Positions 5,212-10,210 of a stretch of DNA of 10,210 nt are shown one piece after another. Made by a program: the position numbers and the translations under genes. Numbering within the stretch: position 1 is the stretch's first letter; each line of letters starts with the position of its first letter. Below the pieces are notes generated by a model. The model had not been told where the DNA came from, did not search any database, and saw nothing but the letters and a program-made list of their open reading frames with translations. The DNA lies in NCBI GenBank assembly GCA_030613835.1, contig JAUWLH010000041.1:1-10210 (forward strand). Reading direction: 5' to 3'. The stretch is from Candidatus Bathyarchaeota archaeon. Lineage in GTDB: Archaea; Thermoproteota; Bathyarchaeia; TCS64.

Positions 5212-6474
5212 TCAGGTGCGAGTTGTTTGTGTCTTTTTCTCGTATTCTTTTACCCTTTCGACCAATTCATGGCCATCGGGGACGCTGTTATTATCACAAT
5301 AACTATCCCAGATGGCTCCCCAGGGCATCGATTTCAGCTCCTCTAACAGTGCCAGTCTCCTGAAATAATCTCCCTCGGACTCGTATCCCTTCAACAGCTT
5401 CACGGGCTCCAGTAACGCGTACAATAACGCTTTCTGGGTTGCCCTGATGCCGGTCACCCACGCTCCTACCCTGTTGATGCTAGCATCAAAGTAATCGAGT
5501 CCGATATACACCTTGTCCAAGATACCGCCGCGAACAATCTCATGGAATAGATCCTGGACTTGTTCATTCAGGACCACGACGTGGTCGCTGTCCCACCTCA
5601 CGCCCCTGCTCACGTGAAGCATAATCCCAGAGACAAAAGGTTGAATTGCAGAGACTTTGTCAGCGACGGACTCAGTAGGATGGTAATGACCCAAGTCTAA
5701 ACACGGCATCAAGCCATTGGAGACCGCGTATCCCAGGTAGAAATCATGGCTACCCACCACGAAGGACTCGCTCCCCAGCCCAAAGAGCTTGGACTCGACC
5801 GAGTCCAGAAGATGCCCCCGCGGGTATTCCACCGAATAGATCTCGTCCAGCGACTCCCTCAGCAGCCCTCGGTAACCCGATTTGTCTACCGTTGTATCCT
5901 TCATGCCATCGGGCACCCACAGGTTATGAACACATGGGATCCCAAGCCTTCTCCCTATCTCGGCTGAGACCTCTCTACACCGCTTCACGTGCTCCACCCA
6001 GAACCCCCTGACCCCCGGGTCCTTGCTGCTCAGCGTGAAACCCGAGTCCGCCTTACTATGGGCGAACATCGTCGCGTTGAAATCCAATCCAACTCCATTC
6101 TCCCTCGCCCAGTCAACCCACGACTCGAAGTGATCGAACTCGATCCCATCCCTGTCCACTGTCTCCTCCCCGAAATCACCATACATCGCGTGGAGACTGA
6201 CTTTATGCCTACCCGGGACCATGTCGAGCACTTTCTCTAGGTCCAACCTGAGCTCATCGATGTTTCTCGCCCTACCTGGGTAGTTACCGGTCGCCTGTAA
6301 CCCGCCCCTGGAGACCCCCTTCTCGATGTTCTCGAACCCCGTTACGTCGTCGCCTTGCCAGCAATGGATACTGATAGGTGTCTTCTCTAGAGCGTCCATG
6401 GCAGCTTCTACGTCCACACCCAGTTTACCGTACCTTTCCTTAGCCAGCATGTAAGCAGAATCAATACGCCCCAT
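5212..6474 (-). CDS. rhaA: L-rhamnose isomerase
   Basis: Cytosolic metal-dependent aldose-ketose isomerase converting L-rhamnose to L-rhamnulose, the first step of rhamnose breakdown. At 420 residues it matches Escherichia coli RhaA (419) along its whole length, for example HCWQGDDVTGFE (37-48), ATGNYPGRARN (61-71), WVPDGMKDTTVD (186-197) and SLPW-like SMPWGAIWD near the end. Metal ligands recalled for E. coli RhaA (Glu234, Asp267, His270, His294, Asp302, Asp304, Asp334) are all present with a constant offset of 7: Glu227, Asp260, His263, His287, Asp295, Asp297, Asp327. The enzyme should be active, though related sugars such as L-lyxose are also possible substrates. It starts at ATG 6474 with no Shine-Dalgarno and a TATA-like element about 25.5 nt upstream. 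No rhamnulokinase, aldolase or rhamnose transporter gene is adjacent. Confidence 0.95.
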   Translation of the reverse strand: MGRIDSAYMLAKERYGKLGVDVEAAMDALEKTPISIHCWQGDDVTGFENIEKGVSRGGLQATGNYPGRARNIDELRLDLEKVLDMVPGRHKVSLHAMYGDFGEETVDRDGIEFDHFESWVDWARENGVGLDFNATMFAHSKADSGFTLSSKDPGVRGFWVEHVKRCREVSAEIGRRLGIPCVHNLWVPDGMKDTTVDKSGYRGLLRESLDEIYSVEYPRGHLLDSVESKLFGLGSESFVVGSHDFYLGYAVSNGLMPCLDLGHYHPTESVADKVSAIQPFVSGIMLHVSRGVRWDSDHVVVLNEQVQDLFHEIVRGGILDKVYIGLDYFDASINRVGAWVTGIRATQKALLYALLEPVKLLKGYESEGDYFRRLALLEELKSMPWGAIWDSYCDNNSVPDGHELVERVKEYEKKTQTTRT

Positions 6475-6495
6475 AGTAACAGATGGACCTGAGGT

Positions 6496-6503
6496 AGTAT
6501 ATG
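6496..6503 (-). promoter_or_regulatory. TATA-like element for rhaA
   Basis: catatact on the minus strand is centred 25.5 nt before the rhaA ATG, with no Shine-Dalgarno between. A leaderless transcript is the simplest reading. Confidence 0.4.
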
Positions 6504-6564
6504 GTGCTAGCCATTACCTTGACGGCATCCGCGCTGAGAAATCTGGTAGAGAAGTGACTGTAAC

Positions 6565-6579
6565 AAAAAAGAAAAAAAA
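6565..6579 (-). terminator. T-tract terminator of the metF-metV operon
   Basis: On the minus strand eight T, one C and six T begin 4 nt after the TAG stop of the metV-like gene. No hairpin is needed for an archaeal intrinsic terminator, and the tract separates this operon from rhaA. Confidence 0.6.
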
Positions 6580-6583
6580 TGGG

Positions 6584-7222
6584 CTACCTGGTGGTGTGAT
6601 GGAAGGCTAGAACCTTCTTGGAAAAGTCCCTAGGCGGCCTGAACATTGTGAACAGCTCCATCCTGTCCTGGTCCCTAAGCCTCTCGTAGATCAGGGTCCA
6701 TGCGCAGTCCTCCTCGTATCCACCCACCTCACACTTGCCATCCACGGTACCGCCACAGGGCCCGTTAAGAAGCCCCTTGGCGCATCTGGTTATTGGGCAG
6801 ACCCCGCCGGTCTCGTCCAGGATGCAGTCCCCGCAGGCGTAGCACCTGTTATGGAATATACCGAAACGCTCGGTCTCCCCCATGAACAGGGTATCGCTTG
6901 CTGGTAACACGATCTTGTCCGTGTAATCGTTGATAGCTTGGACCCCGATACCGCAGGACATGACCAGGACCGCGTCGGCGTCCTTGATCAGCTCCCTATA
7001 CTCCTTTAGGTCCCTCCTGTTTAGCCTCTTGTCACAGGGTTCCTCCACTATCTGGAAGCCCACTACGCGGTTCCCTAGCCTCTCCACCATCTCCTTGACC
7101 TGCTCCTCCCCGCCGGACATGCACTTTGTAGCGCATGTCCCGCACCCCACCACGAACAGCTTGGGGAACGGCGCGATCATCTTGTCGATGGCTTCTACTG
7201 GTTTCTGTTTAGTTATTATCAT
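6584..7222 (-). CDS. metV: MetV-like cysteine-rich partner of methylenetetrahydrofolate reductase
   Basis: Cytosolic electron-carrying partner of MetF in MetFV-type 5,10-methylene-pterin reductases, known from acetogens, where it is thought to pass electrons to the MetF flavin. It has 212 residues. The N-terminal half has CGTCATKC (27-34), Cys63 and Cys90. The C-terminal half is the MTHFR C-terminal cysteine-rich domain: RCYACGDC (126-133), VCPITRCAKGLLNGPCGG (141-158), Cys164 in GKCEV and DCAWTLIYERL (172-182). The many cysteines fit iron-sulfur and/or zinc sites. The ATG at 7222 is preceded by GAGGTG overlapping the metF stop codon; two closer upstream ATGs are out of frame. The 12-nt gap shows that it is the second gene of a metF operon. 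No HdrA or RnfC-like gene is adjacent, so the electron donor is unknown. Confidence 0.88.
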   Translation of the reverse strand: MIITKQKPVEAIDKMIAPFPKLFVVGCGTCATKCMSGGEEQVKEMVERLGNRVVGFQIVEEPCDKRLNRRDLKEYRELIKDADAVLVMSCGIGVQAINDYTDKIVLPASDTLFMGETERFGIFHNRCYACGDCILDETGGVCPITRCAKGLLNGPCGGTVDGKCEVGGYEEDCAWTLIYERLRDQDRMELFTMFRPPRDFSKKVLAFHHTTR

Positions 7223-7230
7223 TCATCATT

Positions 7231-7236
7231 CACCTC
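7231..7236 (-). promoter_or_regulatory. Ribosome binding site of metV overlapping the metF stop
   Basis: GAGGTG on the minus strand shares bases with the TGA stop of metF (7235-7237) and lies 8 nt before the metV ATG. It selects this ATG over two out-of-frame ATGs in between and implies coupled translation. Confidence 0.75.
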
Positions 7237-8161
7237 ATAAGTTCTCCAGCAGCGGCTCAAGGATGCGCTCGTAAAGAACCGCCATTACGTGAATCCCCGC
7301 CGCATTTGTAGTCTGCTTAATCTCCTTGATGAAGGGCCCGAAGAAATCCAGGTTGACCTCGTCGTACTTCTCCTTCCTCCTAGCCTTGTCGGGCTCCGCC
7401 TTGGCCTTCTTCATGTCCGCCAAAAGGTCCGGTGGAACCGATACCCCAGGTATGAACTTGTCGAAGAAGTCAGCAATACCGTAGCCCTTCAGCGGGAACA
7501 CCCCCACCAGCACCGGGCACTTGTACTTGTCCATCTCCTTCAGGAACTCCTTGGTCTTCTCTATATCAAACATGGTCTGGGTCTGGATGAAATCCGCCCC
7601 CAGTTTGGTCTTCCTACCCACCTTCAACACCTCGGGCATCAACGGCTTCGCGTTCGGGTTCGCCGCTATACCAACGTTGATCTCGATCTTGCCGTGGATC
7701 TCATTACCAGCCAGGTCCACTCCCTCGTCGATCATCTTGTGAAGCAGGTACGTGAACTGGGCCGAGTCAAGGTCATAGACCGACGCTGCCTGCTTGTTGT
7801 CACCAAGAACCGTGTGGTCCCCCGAGAGGGTCAGTATGTTCTTTATCCCCAGGTACTGGGCAGCCAGCACATCCGAAACGATGGCCAGCCTGTTCCTGTC
7901 CCTGATGGTCATCTGGTAAACCGTCTCAAGGCCCACCTCTTCTTGAACCTTCCACGACGGGATGAGCGAGTTCATGTATGCATAAGCCAGAGGGTTGTCA
8001 GTCACGTTGGCAGCCACGACGTATGGCTTCATGGCTCTAGCGCTTTCGAGCACCTCATCGAGGCTAGTAACCTTCTCAGGCTCAAGCTCACCAGTCAAAA
8101 CAAACTTCCCAGCCCTCAGATCCTTCACCAAATTGCTGAATGCCGGACGACTTGTAGTCAT
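7235..8161 (-). CDS. metF: 5,10-methylenetetrahydrofolate reductase (MetF)
   Basis: Cytosolic flavoprotein that reduces 5,10-methylene- to 5-methyl-tetrahydrofolate (or a related pterin), giving the methyl group for acetyl-CoA or methionine synthesis. The 308 residues follow the MetF TIM barrel: GELEP with Glu25 at the catalytic glutamate position, ANVTDNP (51-57), TIRDRNR (85-91) in the flavin-contact strand, TLSGDH (111-116), VGIAANPNAKP (163-173), GADFIQTQTMFD (188-199), LVGVFPLKGYG (218-228) and GIHVMAVLYER (289-299). It starts at ATG 8161 with GGAG spaced 8 nt. The downstream partner is the MetV-like gene, and cdhA is divergent, so a Wood-Ljungdahl role is more likely than methionine synthesis alone. 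Whether the carrier is tetrahydrofolate or tetrahydromethanopterin cannot be decided from sequence. Confidence 0.93.
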   Translation of the reverse strand: MTTSRPAFSNLVKDLRAGKFVLTGELEPEKVTSLDEVLESARAMKPYVVAANVTDNPLAYAYMNSLIPSWKVQEEVGLETVYQMTIRDRNRLAIVSDVLAAQYLGIKNILTLSGDHTVLGDNKQAASVYDLDSAQFTYLLHKMIDEGVDLAGNEIHGKIEINVGIAANPNAKPLMPEVLKVGRKTKLGADFIQTQTMFDIEKTKEFLKEMDKYKCPVLVGVFPLKGYGIADFFDKFIPGVSVPPDLLADMKKAKAEPDKARRKEKYDEVNLDFFGPFIKEIKQTTNAAGIHVMAVLYERILEPLLENL

Positions 8162-8169
8162 TTTAAAAT

Positions 8170-8173
8170 CTCC
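8170..8173 (-). promoter_or_regulatory. Ribosome binding site of metF
   Basis: GGAG on the minus strand, 8 nt before the ATG at 8161. This supports a leadered metF mRNA, unlike the apparently leaderless first genes elsewhere in the window. Confidence 0.6.
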
Positions 8174-8212
8174 GGGTCTACTAAGATAAAGCTGATTTTA
8201 AGTTTATGCAAC

Positions 8213-8234
8213 ATTAAATTTAACGTAATTTAAT
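8213..8234. promoter_or_regulatory. Perfect dyad in the metF-cdhA intergenic region
   Basis: attaaatt and aatttaat are perfect 8-bp inverted arms around the 6-bp spacer taacgt. The centre is about 62 bp before the metF start and 83 bp before the cdhA start, so a dimeric protein here could control both directions. Because the DNA is AT-rich, part of the symmetry may be chance or TATA sequence. Confidence 0.35.
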
Positions 8235-8252
8235 ACATACTCTAATTATAGC

Positions 8253-8262
8253 ATATATTATA
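8253..8262 (+). promoter_or_regulatory. TATA-like element for cdhA
   Basis: atatattata on the plus strand. A start about 26 nt downstream would fall near 8283, giving a leader of roughly 24 nt that includes AGGA at 8291-8294 before the TTG start. Confidence 0.45.
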
Positions 8263-8306
8263 AAGTTCAACACCCCTAATCTCAATTTGTAGGAAATTGG
8301 ACAACG

Positions 8307-10210
8307 TTGTCAAAAAAAGACCTTAATATTAAGATAGACGAGTTGGAGTCCTCTTTTGGAACAATCAAAGGACTAGAGATTCAGATCGGACGAGTTACAG
8401 ACGAGGAGTGGGAGGAACCCATGGGGCCCACCCCTTTTCCGTCAGTCGGCACTCTCCGAGAATGGGACAAGAAGCTACTTAACAGGTACAAACCGTTCTA
8501 CATGCCCTTATGTGACCTATGTTGCTTATGCACCTATGGCAAATGCGACCTCACAGGAGACAAGAAAGGAGCATGTGGTATAGACCAAAAGGCACAGCAG
8601 TCCCGAATCGTGTTACTAGCCTGTTGTATAGGCGCCTCAACGCATACAGCACACGCCAGACATATGCTAAACCATCTGCTGGAAGAATTTGGTAAGGACT
8701 ACCTTCTCGACGTAGCGTTGAACACTAACGTCGAGGCGCCTCATGTACGCCTAGTCTGTGGCTACAAGCCTAAGACAATAGGAGACCTTGAGGAAGCGTT
8801 AGACTATGTAGAGACTCAACTTGTTCAACTCACGGCCGCCGCGCACACAGGACAAGAAGGAGATAATATTGACTTTGAGTCCAAAGCATTCCACGCCGGG
8901 ATGCTTGATCACGTCGCAATGGAGATAGCCGATATCTCCCAGATTTCAACACTAAATTTCCCAAAAGGAGTATCCGAGGCCCCTATGGCTCAGATGGGGT
9001 TCGGCTCTATAGACACTAAAAAAGCCGTGATAATGTGTATAGGGCATAACGTGCTTCCAAGCGTGGATATCATTGACTACCTAATGGAGCACGACCTATT
9101 TGACAAGGTGGAGATAGGTGGTTTGTGCTGCACAGCACTCGATAACTCAAGGTACGATAATCGTGCCAAGATCTTGGGACCAATCTCATGGCAGCTACGT
9201 TACGTCCGTTCAGGGATACCCGACCTTGTTGTAATCGACGAACAGTGCATACGCCTCGATATTGTCGAGGAAGCCGAGAAGATTGGTGCACCAGTCATCG
9301 CTACTAGCGAGAAAAGCATGATGGGGCTCCCAGATCGCACCAACGATGACGCTGATGCAATCGTAGCTGACCTCGTCTCGGGGCGTCAGAAAGGTGTGGT
9401 GATTCTTGATCGTAGTAAGGTGGGGGAGGTCGTGGTTAAGACCGTGATGGCTGTCTCGCCAAAACGTAAAGAGTTCAAGGATCCATCAAAAGAGAAACTG
9501 CTTGAAAACATAGAAAAGTGCCGTGGATGCTTAGAGTGCGTCAGGGCATGCCCCCAAAGCCTACCCATCATGGATGCGGTTAAGGCAGGCGCGGAAGGCG
9601 ACCTTTCCCTACTCAGTGAGTTACAGCCATTGTGCGTCGGCTGTGGTAGATGTGAGAGCGCGTGCCCAGAGGATCTATCAATCATCAGTTACATATACGC
9701 AGCGTATTCCGATCAGTGCAAGGACGAGTGCTTCCAAGTAAGGGTTGGAAGCGGAGCCATAACAGACGTGGAGATCAGGGAGGTTGGCCGTGGGAGCGGC
9801 TTCGGAGAGAGCCCTGGTATTTTAGCCCTCGTTGGCTGCGCAAACTACCCACAGGGAGGAGGCGAGGTAGCGAAGATTGCTGAAGAGTTCCTCAAACGCA
9901 GGTTCATAGTACTCGCAACCGGCTGCTCAGCCATGGACCTGGCGACGACCCTCAACGAGGAAGGACAGAGTCTCTATGAACAATACCCAGGTGTCTTCGA
10001 TGCAGGTGGACTGTTGAACGTCGGAAGCTGTGTATCCAACGCTCACATTACGGGCGCAACAATCAAAATCGCCAACATCTTCGCAAAGCGTCCCCTACGG
10101 GCGAACTATGAGGAGATAGCTGACTATGTCTACAATCGCGTCGGTGCTGTAGGGATCGCTTGGGGCGCAATGAGTCAGAAGGCCGCGAGCATTGCTGCTG
10201 GCTGCTGGCG
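8307..10210 (+). CDS. cdhA: CO dehydrogenase/acetyl-CoA synthase complex, alpha subunit CdhA (cut by right edge)
   Basis: Large subunit of the archaeal ACDS complex that interconverts CO2 and CO at a Ni-Fe-S C-cluster for acetyl-CoA synthesis or cleavage. 634 codons are visible and the frame stays open to the edge; full-length CdhA is roughly 770-810 residues, so the C-terminus is missing. Motifs: N-terminal cysteines CDLCCLCTYGKC (69-80) and Cys90 for the bridging clusters, HTAHARH near 115 (putative proton-path/C-cluster region), GGLCCTALDNSRY with Cys274-275, then two ferredoxin-type 4Fe-4S motifs, Cys405/408/411/415 (CRGCLECVRACP) and Cys443/446/449/453 (CVGCGRCESACP). The extra ferredoxin motifs are typical of the archaeal type, not bacterial AcsA/CooS. 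The start is TTG at 8307: it is the only start codon in frame after the stop at 8277, and SKKDLNIKIDELESSFG fits the family. cdhB and the other ACDS genes probably follow beyond the edge. Confidence 0.95.
   Translation, partial: MSKKDLNIKIDELESSFGTIKGLEIQIGRVTDEEWEEPMGPTPFPSVGTLREWDKKLLNRYKPFYMPLCDLCCLCTYGKCDLTGDKKGACGIDQKAQQSRIVLLACCIGASTHTAHARHMLNHLLEEFGKDYLLDVALNTNVEAPHVRLVCGYKPKTIGDLEEALDYVETQLVQLTAAAHTGQEGDNIDFESKAFHAGMLDHVAMEIADISQISTLNFPKGVSEAPMAQMGFGSIDTKKAVIMCIGHNVLPSVDIIDYLMEHDLFDKVEIGGLCCTALDNSRYDNRAKILGPISWQLRYVRSGIPDLVVIDEQCIRLDIVEEAEKIGAPVIATSEKSMMGLPDRTNDDADAIVADLVSGRQKGVVILDRSKVGEVVVKTVMAVSPKRKEFKDPSKEKLLENIEKCRGCLECVRACPQSLPIMDAVKAGAEGDLSLLSELQPLCVGCGRCESACPEDLSIISYIYAAYSDQCKDECFQVRVGSGAITDVEIREVGRGSGFGESPGILALVGCANYPQGGGEVAKIAEEFLKRRFIVLATGCSAMDLATTLNEEGQSLYEQYPGVFDAGGLLNVGSCVSNAHITGATIKIANIFAKRPLRANYEEIADYVYNRVGAVGIAWGAMSQKAASIAAGCW

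Noticed and set aside
4907..5346. Two small plus-strand open frames in the AT-rich stretch (4907-5098 and 5095-5346)
   Set aside because: They overlap the 5' end of the Nudix gene and the 3' end of rhaA in antisense, lack ribosome binding sites, and look like low-complexity translations of AT-rich DNA.
7289..8233. 314-codon open frame on the plus strand
   Set aside because: It is the exact antisense of metF, which has a complete family match, a Shine-Dalgarno and a downstream partner. The antisense translation is rich in Leu, Val, His and Arg with no recognisable motifs.
9070..9883. Three open frames overlapping cdhA (9070-9291 -, 9386-9685 -, 9662-9883 +)
   Set aside because: They lie within the cdhA coding region, whose translation is continuous and motif-rich; none has independent support.

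Overview
The window looks like part of the chromosome of an uncultivated archaeon. The evidence is an archaeal-type carbon monoxide dehydrogenase/acetyl-CoA synthase alpha subunit (CdhA) at the right edge, TATA-like boxes about 26 nt upstream of start codons that lack Shine-Dalgarno sequences, T-tract terminators directly after stop codons, and a standalone NAD(P)HX epimerase domain. Most of the DNA has moderate GC content. One interval, about 4350-5215, is clearly more AT-rich. The lineage cannot be fixed from sequence reading alone; acetogenic-type archaea such as Asgard or Bathyarchaeia-like groups are possible, but this is a guess.

Layout. Positions 2-1509 (+) hold the end of an ABC importer operon: the C-terminal part of a permease and its ATPase with a TOBE-like tail. 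Positions 1608-2762 (-) encode an unusual fusion of an archaeal adenylate-kinase-like P-loop domain with a nucleoside 2-deoxyribosyltransferase-like domain. It is divergent from 2815-3510 (+), an NAD(P)H-hydrate epimerase; the 52-bp spacer has one near-palindromic TATA-like element exactly midway between the two starts. Positions 3571-3834 (-) encode a small conserved protein of unknown function. The AT-rich part holds a BlaI/MecI-like winged-helix regulator (3983-4351, -), a Nudix hydrolase strikingly like human MTH1/NUDT1 (4499-4960, -) and a structured non-coding stretch (4961-5211). Positions 5212-6474 (-) encode a complete L-rhamnose isomerase with all metal ligands.

The right third is one-carbon metabolism: metF and a MetV-type cysteine-rich partner form a two-gene operon (8161 down to 6584, -), divergent from cdhA (8307 to beyond the right edge, +). 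Together these supply 5,10-methylene- to methyl-pterin reduction and CO2/CO-acetyl-CoA interconversion, consistent with the carbonyl and methyl branches of a Wood-Ljungdahl pathway. A perfect dyad lies in their shared intergenic region. A looser theme on the left is nucleotide handling and repair: NDT fusion, NADHX epimerase and 8-oxo-dGTPase-like Nudix.

I saw no rRNA, tRNA, CRISPR array, insertion sequence or integrase. No gene-free stretch exceeds 300 bases. No wholly new multi-gene system is evident; the most unusual items are the kinase-like/NDT fusion, its symmetric promoter, and the isolated archaeal rhamnose isomerase.
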